Source: Flavihumibacter sp. UBA7668
GTDB lineage: Bacteria > Bacteroidota > Bacteroidia > Chitinophagales > Chitinophagaceae
Reading direction: 5' to 3'
Length of the DNA stretch: 64,000 nt
NCBI RefSeq assembly: GCF_002483205.1
Contig: NZ_DLHM01000005.1
Coordinates: forward strand, 62,001 to 126,000
Shown piece by piece: positions 33,726 through 41,869 of this stretch; positions within the stretch are counted from its first letter, which is position 1; every line of letters starts with the position of its first letter. The position numbers were made by a program, and so were the translations under genes. Below the pieces are notes generated by a model that was not told the origin of the DNA, made no database searches, and saw only the letters and a program-made list of their open reading frames with translations.

Positions 33726-36071
33726 ATGACGCAAGAATATTTGAACGGATTAAATGAACAGCAACGAGAGGCTGTTTTACATAAAGACGGCCCATTGATG
33801 ATTGTAGCAGGGGCAGGTAGTGGAAAAACCAAAGTGCTGACAACAAGAATCGCCCACCTGATGGCGCATTATCGGATCGATGCGTTTAATATCCTCGCCC
33901 TCACATTTACCAATAAGGCGGCCAAGGAAATGAAAGAGCGGATCGAAAAAATCCTTGGCAATTCAGATGCAAGAAATTTGTATGTAGGTACTTTTCACTC
34001 TGTTTTTGCACGAATATTAAGGAGTGAAGCACATCATCTTGGCTATCCGAACTCCTTCACCATTTACGATACGGACGATGCGAAAAGTGTGGTAAAAACT
34101 GTGATCAATGAATTGAATCTGGACGATAAGCTGTATAAACCGAACATTGTTTACAATCGCATCAGTTCTGCTAAAAATGCGCTGGTTGGTCCGGGTGAGT
34201 ATGCACAGGATTATTATATCCAGCAGGAAGATAATCGGTCCAATCGTCCGGCTATTGCTCAGATTTATGCTGCCTATGCCAAACGTTGTTTCAAGAATGG
34301 TGCAATGGATTTTGATGATCTGCTAATGAAGATGTACGATTTGCTGAAAAATTTTCCGGAGTCTCTGCATAAATACCAGCATAAGTTTAAGTATATACTG
34401 ATTGATGAGTATCAGGATACCAATCCGGCTCAGTATGAAATCATTAAATTGCTTGGCGCCGCCTATGAAAATGTGTGTGTGGTAGGCGATGATGCACAAT
34501 CCATTTATTCTTTCCGGGGTGCAACCATTCAGAATATTCTGCAATTCCAGAAGGACTATGATGATGTGAAAGTGATCAAACTGGAACAGAATTACCGCAG
34601 TACCAAAAGCATTCTGAATGTTGCCAATGAGGTAATCAATAACAATAAGGGTCAAATTCCAAAAGAGCTCTGGACCGAAAATGGCGAGGGCGAAAAAATC
34701 AGACTGGTTCGCACCATGAGTGATAATGAAGAAGGGAAATTTGTTGCGGATACCATTCAGGAACAAAAATTGCGGAATCATTTCAGCAATCGTGATTTTG
34801 CCATTTTATATCGCACCAATGCACAAAGCCGGGCATTTGAAGAAAGCCTGCGTCGGATGGGCATCGCCTACACAATGTATGGAGGTGTGAGTTTTTATGC
34901 CCGTAAGGAAATCAAGGATTTTGTGGGTTACCTGCGTCTGATTGTTAATACCCGGGATGAAGAAGCATTGAAACGGGTTATCAATTATCCCGTTCGGGGA
35001 ATTGGAAAAACAACCATTGATAAAGTGATGGTGATAGCGAATACCAACAATATCACCATGTGGGAAGTGCTTGAAAATGCAGCAAAGGCCGGATTTAAGG
35101 CAGGCACGCTGGAAGCCATCGAACAATTTGTGATGATGATCAAAGGCTGCCAGAGTATGCTGACTGGTAAAAACGCCTACGATGTAGCCTTTCATGTAGG
35201 TAAACAGGCCAATATTGTGAAAGAGCTTTTCAATGATAAAACAGTGGAAGGGCTTCAGCGATATGAAAACGTGCAGGAATTATTGAACTCCATCAAAGAG
35301 TTTACAGAAACACCCAGTAATGATGAAGGTGAAGTGGGCGATAAAGGTCTGGCTGCCTACCTGCAACAAATTACCCTGCTAACGGATGCGGATGAAAAAG
35401 ATCCCAATGCAGATACAGTGAAGCTGATGACCATTCACGCAGCAAAAGGCCTGGAGTTTCCTGTTGTATTTGCAGCCGGATTGGAAGAAATGCTTTTCCC
35501 CAATGCGATGAGCATCAATACCCGCGAGGAACTTGAAGAAGAGCGCCGGTTGTTTTATGTGGTTATCACCCGGGCAAAACAAAAACTCTGGATCACATAT
35601 GCCAATACCCGGTATAAATTCGGACAACTGCAACAGAATGAACCCAGTCGGTTTATTGATGAAATCCCTCAGCAATACCTCGATCGCACTTTTGCCGGAG
35701 GCGGCATGCGTAACCAGGGCACAGGGTTTCAACAGAGTAGTGCATTTGACAGAATGCGCGGGTTTGGTGCAAGTGAACAGGCTGAAAAAATCTACGGACC
35801 GCCACCTGCAAAAAGGAAGGATACCGTGCCAGCCTATGTGCCCCCGAAAACTGTGCCTAAAGTTGTGGAGCATATTCCAAGCGCAGATTTTATTCCAAGT
35901 GATACAACCAATCTGCAGGCCGGACAAAAAGTGGAGCACCAGAAATTCGGATTCGGAAAAGTATTGAAAATGGAGGGAAGCTCACATAATCCCATCGCTA
36001 CTGTTCAATTTGAAAACAATGGCGAAAAAAAGATCATGTTGAATTATGCCAAATTGCGGATCATAGAATAA
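33726..36071 (+). CDS. ATP-dependent DNA helicase of the UvrD/PcrA family
   Basis: The 781-residue superfamily 1A helicase has Walker A GAGSGKT (29-35), motif Ia TFTNKAAKEM, Walker B DEYQD, motif III DDAQSIYSFRG, motif IV EQNYRS, motif V TIHAAKGLEF and motif VI VITRAKQKL. The C-terminus has the Tudor-like polymerase-binding domain (GQKVEHQKFGFGKVLKME) typical of PcrA. It acts in DNA repair and conflict resolution. ATG 33726 is preferred over TTG 33723. The gene stands alone. Confidence 0.96.
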   Translation: MTQEYLNGLNEQQREAVLHKDGPLMIVAGAGSGKTKVLTTRIAHLMAHYRIDAFNILALTFTNKAAKEMKERIEKILGNSDARNLYVGTFHSVFARILRSEAHHLGYPNSFTIYDTDDAKSVVKTVINELNLDDKLYKPNIVYNRISSAKNALVGPGEYAQDYYIQQEDNRSNRPAIAQIYAAYAKRCFKNGAMDFDDLLMKMYDLLKNFPESLHKYQHKFKYILIDEYQDTNPAQYEIIKLLGAAYENVCVVGDDAQSIYSFRGATIQNILQFQKDYDDVKVIKLEQNYRSTKSILNVANEVINNNKGQIPKELWTENGEGEKIRLVRTMSDNEEGKFVADTIQEQKLRNHFSNRDFAILYRTNAQSRAFEESLRRMGIAYTMYGGVSFYARKEIKDFVGYLRLIVNTRDEEALKRVINYPVRGIGKTTIDKVMVIANTNNITMWEVLENAAKAGFKAGTLEAIEQFVMMIKGCQSMLTGKNAYDVAFHVGKQANIVKELFNDKTVEGLQRYENVQELLNSIKEFTETPSNDEGEVGDKGLAAYLQQITLLTDADEKDPNADTVKLMTIHAAKGLEFPVVFAAGLEEMLFPNAMSINTREELEEERRLFYVVITRAKQKLWITYANTRYKFGQLQQNEPSRFIDEIPQQYLDRTFAGGGMRNQGTGFQQSSAFDRMRGFGASEQAEKIYGPPPAKRKDTVPAYVPPKTVPKVVEHIPSADFIPSDTTNLQAGQKVEHQKFGFGKVLKMEGSSHNPIATVQFENNGEKKIMLNYAKLRIIE

Positions 36072-36090
36072 CGGATCATAAAACGGCTCT

Positions 36091-36294
36091 TCAAATAATG
36101 CATTTAGTACAACGGGGAACTGCTGTTGTTTTGCTCTTTGCAAAAGAAATTTGAGTAGGTGAAGAACTTTTCCCTTTCACTTTAATCACGGTTACATTGG
36201 CAGAGGCCTGCGGTTGGATCGGCTCTAAAATGACTCTGGCTGCAAGCCCCGAAAGCAGCACCAGAAAAGCCGCGAGTAAATAAAATAATTTCAT
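36091..36294 (-). CDS. small secreted or membrane-anchored protein
   Basis: The 67-residue product has an N-terminal hydrophobic segment (LFYLLAAFLVLLSGLAARVIL) and a short Ser/Thr/Lys tail ending CTKCII. No family is recognised. It lies between the helicase and a lipoprotein gene, with both spacers short. The good signal region and ATG support it; its small size makes it tentative. Confidence 0.45.
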   Translation of the reverse strand: MKLFYLLAAFLVLLSGLAARVILEPIQPQASANVTVIKVKGKSSSPTQISFAKSKTTAVPRCTKCII

Positions 36295-36389
36295 ACAATA
36301 GGTTTATTGCCGCAAAGTTAAGGCGGGGTTGCCCCCTCTCCAAGCTATTTGTTAATGAACTGTTGTTTTTGGTGTATGAATGGCTGATT

Positions 36390-37202
36390 TCATTCGTATT
36401 CATACTCGAAACGGATTTCAGGTTTGTGCTGTCCATTGATTTCAAGGTGTTGCTTACGGGCGGTAGGATACCCATCTGCGCCATATTCATAACTCATGTG
36501 AACGATCTGCCTAACAGATCCATCCGGCAGCAGGTCTTTTATTCTTGTTGGATTGTTTTTATGAAGTACCAGTCCCGGTAAGAATTGTCCCCAGGCTTCC
36601 CCGGGTATCGGGTTCCATTTATTATCATGCTCTTCAAAAAACATAGTTGATGTCAGTTCATATTGATTGCTGTCTTTTCTCTTATGCTGATTCACAATTT
36701 TTACCAGGTTGCCTTTTTGATTGTATTGGTATTGTGAACGAACATGACTGATTTCATCCGGATTTGTTATAGTTTCCACCAGTTCAGTCAACTGATTCTT
36801 TTCATTAAAACTATACTGATGCGTTGCATACTTTGTACCATTGGGATGATAGAATTCTGCTGCCGCCGGACGATTTCCTATATAGGTAAATAACTGCTTT
36901 CCTCCTCCTGCAGTTACTGATTCTTTTAGTTTCCCGTTTTCATATTGGTAGTTAATGGTGTAGGTTTTTACAACCGGTCCTTCGGGAGAAAAAATCCAGG
37001 TAGATTGATAGGTCGTTACCTGTTTTTGTTCATTGTATGTATACGTGAAGTGGTCGTTTGGTCCGGCTATTAATTTTTTTACGCGTTTGGAAATGACAGG
37101 TTCCGGATTGGGAATATCCTGATCATCGTCGTTTTTTCTGCAGCTGTTCAGGGTTATGGTAACTGCCAGCAACAGTAACAGGAACTTGGTGATTTTTTTC
37201 AT
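36390..37202 (-). CDS. lipoprotein with YD-repeat-like sequence
   Basis: This 270-residue lipoprotein (LLLAVTITLNSC, lipobox) has repeated motifs of the kind YTYNEQKQVTTYQ, YSFNEKNQLTEL, YQYNQKGNLVKI and YEYGADGYP. These resemble RHS/YD beta-strand repeats and the secreted repeat lipoproteins common in Bacteroidota. The protein is likely anchored in the outer membrane and extends as a beta structure. The ligand is unknown. It is divergent from the next small lipoprotein gene. Confidence 0.72.
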   Translation of the reverse strand: MKKITKFLLLLLAVTITLNSCRKNDDDQDIPNPEPVISKRVKKLIAGPNDHFTYTYNEQKQVTTYQSTWIFSPEGPVVKTYTINYQYENGKLKESVTAGGGKQLFTYIGNRPAAAEFYHPNGTKYATHQYSFNEKNQLTELVETITNPDEISHVRSQYQYNQKGNLVKIVNQHKRKDSNQYELTSTMFFEEHDNKWNPIPGEAWGQFLPGLVLHKNNPTRIKDLLPDGSVRQIVHMSYEYGADGYPTARKQHLEINGQHKPEIRFEYEYE

Positions 37203-37393
37203 ATTGAATAGTTTAATTCAGGTGTATTGCTGACAAGATCATTTTTCAAAAACACATGCATTTTGGATAAACGGCAATTATTTCCACTTAACTGGCACCA
37301 ATTGTGAAAGTTGAAATTTTCTACAGTTCGGGTGCAACGAATAGACTTCTTTGGTGTTCAAAGCTTATAACCTTAACCATTTTACCTATCCAA

Positions 37394-37840
37394 ATGAACC
37401 TTATCATTCACCTGGCGGTGTCATCTCTTTTATTGGCGGGATGCAGTAAAGTGCATACCAGGCCATCGCCATCGCCGGAGCCAAAACCTGCCACCGGCAT
37501 GGTACAGTTTAAAGTGTATGCAGACCCGGCTCTTCGTTTGTCTCGTCCGGCTACTGCCGATGCAGGTATCCGGTTGTCCATATTGCAAAGCAGTTTTACA
37601 ACAATGCTGCCGGTTGCTGTTTGGGATACCCTGCTGCCACTTCAGCAATTATCGGGTTTTCCCGGACCCAAGGATCCCGTATTAATTAATAAAAATCTTG
37701 AACTGGAATCAGGTAAAAAACAATTGTTTTATCTGACTGCACATAAAATGTATCGCATCGGTCAGGAGATCCGGGTGGATGAAATTTCGAAAGGATTTTC
37801 CTCCGTGCAGGAGTTGGTTGTCCTTGATATTGGCCTTTGA
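37394..37840 (+). CDS. small lipoprotein of unknown function
   Basis: ATG 37394 gives 148 residues with a lipoprotein signal (NLIIHLAVSSLLLAGC). The mature region starts with a Pro/Ser-rich linker (RPSPSPEPKP) and continues as a beta-rich domain. The longer frame from 37304 would bury the signal. It precedes the PhnD-like gene by 66 bases, in the same orientation. No family is recognised. Confidence 0.6.
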   Translation: MNLIIHLAVSSLLLAGCSKVHTRPSPSPEPKPATGMVQFKVYADPALRLSRPATADAGIRLSILQSSFTTMLPVAVWDTLLPLQQLSGFPGPKDPVLINKNLELESGKKQLFYLTAHKMYRIGQEIRVDEISKGFSSVQELVVLDIGL

Positions 37841-37906
37841 TCAGAGCAAAGTGCCAATGAACTTTTTTATAGCAATGCAAAAAAGTCTTTTCTGGAATTT
37901 TGCAAA

Positions 37907-38812
37907 ATGAAAAAAACGCTGCTCCTTATTTTATTGGCTGGTTTAGGATTCAGTGCGTCATCTCAGGCAATCCGACTCGCCACCTATCAATACGATACGC
38001 TTACCCGGATAAGCAATCTTCAACCACTCGCCAATTACCTGGAAAAGAAGCTGGGAAAACAGGTGGAAGTCAAATCTTACCCTGATGTGCCTTCGTTTAT
38101 TGCAGCAATCCAACAGAATAAGGTGGATTTGGGGTTCATCAATACATTTGGATATCTTCTTCTTACCAATTCAGCAACTGCCCATCCGATGCAGGCTGTT
38201 GCGGCCTGGGTTGTACCTAAGGAAACAACGGATATTTATAAATCATCGTTCATTGTAAGGAAGCATTCAGCCATTCAATGGGATCAGTTAAGCTCCCGGA
38301 GTTCATCTATCCGGCTCTGCCTGGTTGCAGCAGGATCTACTTCCGGTAACCTTGTACCCAGATTATTACTAACCAGTCTGAATCTGGATGATCCGGAAAA
38401 ATCCTTTAAATCAGTATCCTATGCTGGTACACATCAGGCAGCTGTAGAACAGGTATTGCAGGGAAAGGCAGATCTGGCAGCGATGGGGCAGGATGCATTT
38501 TTATCAGTTATCAAATCCGACCCCAACAAAAAAGCTGAATTATCGGAGATCAGGATTTCCCCTGAAATTCCCCTGGGTCCTGCACTGCTAAATCAACAAC
38601 TTTCCAGGGAAATCAACGACTTAATAGTTGCTGCACTGCTTGAATTACACACCAAATCACCGGAAGCGATGGAGAAAATCCGGCAGGGATGGACAGAAGC
38701 TCGGAAAGCCACCCATTTTGAACAGATTGCATCTAACCATTATGAGCCTTTTTTACAGCAGTTCGGGAAGCCTAATGCAGTGGCATCCATCCTCTTACGC
38801 TTTGCCAAATAG
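37907..38812 (+). CDS. PhnD-like periplasmic substrate-binding protein
   Basis: The 301-residue protein has a signal peptide (LLLILLAGLGFSASSQA) and the fold of phosphate/phosphonate-binding proteins (PF12974 type): RLATYQYDTLTRISNLQPLANYLEKKLG, VDLGFINTFGYLL and GKADLAAMGQDAFL. No ABC permease or ATPase lies nearby, so it is an orphan binding protein. The next gene, 45 bases on, encodes the secreted caspase-like candidate, and the two probably share a transcript. The ligand could be a phosph(on)ate or another anion. Confidence 0.82.
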   Translation: MKKTLLLILLAGLGFSASSQAIRLATYQYDTLTRISNLQPLANYLEKKLGKQVEVKSYPDVPSFIAAIQQNKVDLGFINTFGYLLLTNSATAHPMQAVAAWVVPKETTDIYKSSFIVRKHSAIQWDQLSSRSSSIRLCLVAAGSTSGNLVPRLLLTSLNLDDPEKSFKSVSYAGTHQAAVEQVLQGKADLAAMGQDAFLSVIKSDPNKKAELSEIRISPEIPLGPALLNQQLSREINDLIVAALLELHTKSPEAMEKIRQGWTEARKATHFEQIASNHYEPFLQQFGKPNAVASILLRFAK

Positions 38813-38857
38813 CGGATTAATGCTGATTTCGGCGTACCTTGAGGGTGAAATCTAAAC

Positions 38858-41017
38858 ATGAACTGTAGCGAGAGAATTTTACTTTATTTATACCTTCTTC
38901 TGTTTTTTCCACTTACCGGCATGGCCCAATCAGACCTGGCCGAGGCGAATGCATTGCTGGATGCAGAGCAGATTCAATATCGAAACTTTCTGAATCAATT
39001 CAAAGGCGAAGAAGGAATCCGTATCAGAATTAGGGAATTTGCCTATTACACAACAGATAGCTTGCAGGCAGCTTTTTCTGAACGAAAAGAAGAAAAACCA
39101 AAAGATCGCCTTAATAGCATCATCAGTCTGCGGTATTTTTTGCAAACACTCAGAGGAAGCCTGCAGCAAAACCAATATGATGTATACGATATTCCATATG
39201 CACTGGAGAAATTCCCGCAGATTGCCCATAAGATTGTAAATGGCGAATCTTTACAGCAAATCATGGCCGGATTTGGAGCCAGGAGAACCCAGCTGATGGC
39301 CGATGCCTTTCGGATTTATCCGGTTGGTAAACGACTACAACAGCTGGCAGATGTAAGGCGGGTTGCAACAAGCGTGGACAACCTGATACCTTTCCTGGAA
39401 AGAAGACCTGCTTTTCCTTATATGGATACCGCCCTGGTATATATAGCGGAAAGATCCCCGCTTACCATTATTCAGTATATCAATCAGCAATCCACGCCAC
39501 TGGTAACGTATATAAAAAATTCAACCCATCCATTAATTCAGGAACTGGTAAGTATATCAGGTAACCGAAATGTTGGGGAACTTGCTCATTTTGCATCCGG
39601 TCTGCTCAATGGGAAATATACCGTAGATGAATTGCTCTTGTTAAGGAGTTCAAACGTAAATGGATATTATCAAAAGCTGGTAGATGCCATTCAGGAAATT
39701 CGCTGGAATCGCCAGCCGGGTACATCTATCGGGATGCAGCCGGCTTTACGAACAGCGTTGCATGAAAAAGCAATGGCATTTTATATCAAGCCGATCAATG
39801 ATTTGCATGAAAATGGAAATGCAACCAGATTTGCAAGTATTCAACCGCTTCGTACAATTGATCTTTATTACCTGATTACGACCGGAGAAGACGAATTATA
39901 TACCTCCAGTTTCCTCGGTATCTACAAACAAATGATGCAACAATTGCCTCCGGGAAGAGCTGATAGTCTGCTTGAATATGTTGCCTACGATCAGTTTAGA
40001 AAATTTATCCGAATCTGCTCTCACTATAATGTACTGGCGAATTTTTTGTCGAATATGCCGGAACCGGAACGAAAAACGCTGTTGTCTCGTTTTGTATCCG
40101 GCATTGAATCGGATATGGAAAACGGAATAGAGGAAGCCATGGATGTGGCCGATGCTTTTATCAGTTTATCGTCTGATTCACTGGCTAACAGTGTGGTTGC
40201 AGACCTGTTGGAAGAAAACCTGATACGATGCAGGTCCTCCGATAATTTTTACGGAATCCGGCTTTATACCATTCTTGAACAGATTTATGAAGTGGCCAAT
40301 CATCCTGAATCGAGGCAGGAATTGTTTTCCCGCCTTGGTAATTATGAATTGCTTTCAGTTAAATCAATCATTGGTGTAGATAATGTCATTCATCAACTGG
40401 TTTTGTTTTATGGAGATGATGACGGAAAAGCCAGCTTTAACAGCTTTCTGCAATTGTTCAGGGATACGGCAGTTTGGGAGATCGCTAAAATGCCTAAATG
40501 GGTTGAAATTTGTTCGAAAAATGCCATTCAGGCAGTGCATATTTATGCCAATCTTCCCTTGGATCACACCTTTCGGGAGGATGAAAAAGCACAAAAGCAA
40601 TTACTGGAATATCTCTCCAATCAGCAGATTAAACCTGGTGTTATTATTCACCGGGGACATAGTTACCATCTGCCTACGACACTGAGTTATTTGCAGTCCT
40701 ATATGAAGCTGGCAATATTGGGTTCCTGCGGCGGTTACAAAAACCTGCTTACTGTTGCCGACAAAAGTCCTCAGGCACAGATTGTGGCAACCAAACAAAT
40801 TGGTTCCAAACTCATCAATGATCCTATGATTCATGAGCTGAATACGCTTTTGTTACAGGAGCAGGATATATTCTGGCCCGATCTCTGGATAAAACTGGCT
40901 GATCAATTCAATAAATCCGAAGCAACAAAAAACCTGTTTTCTGAATATGTACCACCCTACAGAAACCTGAGTCTTTTCGTGATTCGCCTTTATAATGAGG
41001 ATGCTGCAGTTTTATAA
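38858..41017 (+). CDS. secreted 719-residue protein with a caspase/CHAT-like signature
   Basis: A signal peptide (LLYLYLLLFFPLTGMAQ) precedes a long helical region (about 25-500) of unknown type. The C-terminal part then shows VLFYGDDDGKASF (about 516-527), IHRGHSYH (597-604; His598 or His601) and AILGSCGGY (619-627; Cys624). A His near the end of one strand and a Cys after a hydrophobic strand with GSCGG are the hallmark of clan CD cysteine peptidases (caspase, gingipain, CHAT). This is my inference from pattern, not a family match. The stop shares TTATAA with the convergent ArsC-like gene. Confidence 0.7.
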   Translation: MNCSERILLYLYLLLFFPLTGMAQSDLAEANALLDAEQIQYRNFLNQFKGEEGIRIRIREFAYYTTDSLQAAFSERKEEKPKDRLNSIISLRYFLQTLRGSLQQNQYDVYDIPYALEKFPQIAHKIVNGESLQQIMAGFGARRTQLMADAFRIYPVGKRLQQLADVRRVATSVDNLIPFLERRPAFPYMDTALVYIAERSPLTIIQYINQQSTPLVTYIKNSTHPLIQELVSISGNRNVGELAHFASGLLNGKYTVDELLLLRSSNVNGYYQKLVDAIQEIRWNRQPGTSIGMQPALRTALHEKAMAFYIKPINDLHENGNATRFASIQPLRTIDLYYLITTGEDELYTSSFLGIYKQMMQQLPPGRADSLLEYVAYDQFRKFIRICSHYNVLANFLSNMPEPERKTLLSRFVSGIESDMENGIEEAMDVADAFISLSSDSLANSVVADLLEENLIRCRSSDNFYGIRLYTILEQIYEVANHPESRQELFSRLGNYELLSVKSIIGVDNVIHQLVLFYGDDDGKASFNSFLQLFRDTAVWEIAKMPKWVEICSKNAIQAVHIYANLPLDHTFREDEKAQKQLLEYLSNQQIKPGVIIHRGHSYHLPTTLSYLQSYMKLAILGSCGGYKNLLTVADKSPQAQIVATKQIGSKLINDPMIHELNTLLLQEQDIFWPDLWIKLADQFNKSEATKNLFSEYVPPYRNLSLFVIRLYNEDAAVL

Positions 41018-41368
41018 TGCTTTTTTAAGTGCCTCTGTAACTGCCTTCGTATTTCCTACAAAAATTTCATTTCCAACTATTGCTACCGGGCGTTTGAGAA
41101 AAGTATATTCTTCCAAAATCAGCTGGCGGTAATCGGCTTCCTGCAAGGTTTTTTCATGTAAACCCATACTGCGGAATTTAAGCGCCCTTCTGCTGAACAA
41201 CGCTTCATAACTGCCGGCAAGTTTTTTCATCTGGTCCAGTTGCTCCGGAGTAATGGCAACTGTTTTAATGTCCTGCAATTCCACCTTTTTTTTAACAGCA
41301 TCAACTTCCTTTAATATTTTCTGACAGGTATCACAGGTGGCGAGATGGTAAATCTTTTTCATAATCAT
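41012..41368 (-). CDS. ArsC/Spx-type thioredoxin-fold protein
   Basis: The 118-residue protein has a CxxC at Cys12/Cys15 (ATCDTCQK) and an ArsC-like end (YTFLKRPVAIVGNEIFVGN). The family includes arsenate reductases and Spx-type regulators. The arsenate-reductase residues HRxSR are not evident, so a redox or uncertain role is more likely than arsenate reduction. Either of two neighbouring ATG codons (41368 or 41362) may be used. It is convergent with the caspase-like gene. Confidence 0.85.
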   Translation of the reverse strand: MIMKKIYHLATCDTCQKILKEVDAVKKKVELQDIKTVAITPEQLDQMKKLAGSYEALFSRRALKFRSMGLHEKTLQEADYRQLILEEYTFLKRPVAIVGNEIFVGNTKAVTEALKKAL

Positions 41369-41446
41369 TCGGAAAGCAAAATAACAGCATTGGACTCAAT
41401 TTTGTTGAATGAAGCAGCTTTTCTACCTTTCCCTAAATTCTGGAAT

Positions 41447-41869
41447 ATGAAAAGCTGGATCAGCCTGTTGATGCTATTTCTGGGAATGCAAGTTTTTGCT
41501 CAGCACCCTGATGAATTGGCCATACGTAAAGTATTATCGGATCAGCAGGATGCCTGGAACCAGGGCGATATAGATGCTTTTATGAAAGGCTATTGGAAAT
41601 CAGATTCGCTTCTTTTTATTGGTGCGAAAGGAGTAACATACGGTTTTACCAATACCTATGAACGATACAAAAAAAATTATGATAGTCCCGAAAAAATGGG
41701 TCAGCTTAAATTTGATTTTCTCCATTTTTTACCGCTCTCAGCCAATACCTGGATGATTGTAGGAAAATGGCAGCTCACCCGACCTGTTGGAGATGTTGGC
41801 GGACATTATACACTGATCTTCAAAAAAATCAACGGGCAATGGCTGATTGTATCTGATCATACCAGCTGA
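41447..41869 (+). CDS. SnoaL-like/DUF4440 secreted protein
   Basis: ATG 41447 gives 140 residues with a signal peptide (WISLLMLFLGMQVFAQ). A compact cone-shaped NTF2/SnoaL-like domain follows (AIRKVLSDQQDAWNQGDIDAFMKGYW and HYTLIFKKINGQWLIVSDHTS). Such domains bind small molecules or act as small enzymes. The TGA at 41867-41869 directly abuts the stop of the convergent TonB-dependent receptor. Confidence 0.85.
   Translation: MKSWISLLMLFLGMQVFAQHPDELAIRKVLSDQQDAWNQGDIDAFMKGYWKSDSLLFIGAKGVTYGFTNTYERYKKNYDSPEKMGQLKFDFLHFLPLSANTWMIVGKWQLTRPVGDVGGHYTLIFKKINGQWLIVSDHTS

Noticed and set aside
41012..41368. Arsenate reductase function for the ArsC-like protein
   Set aside because: The fold fits but the arsenate-specific Arg residues are not evident, so only the family is claimed.
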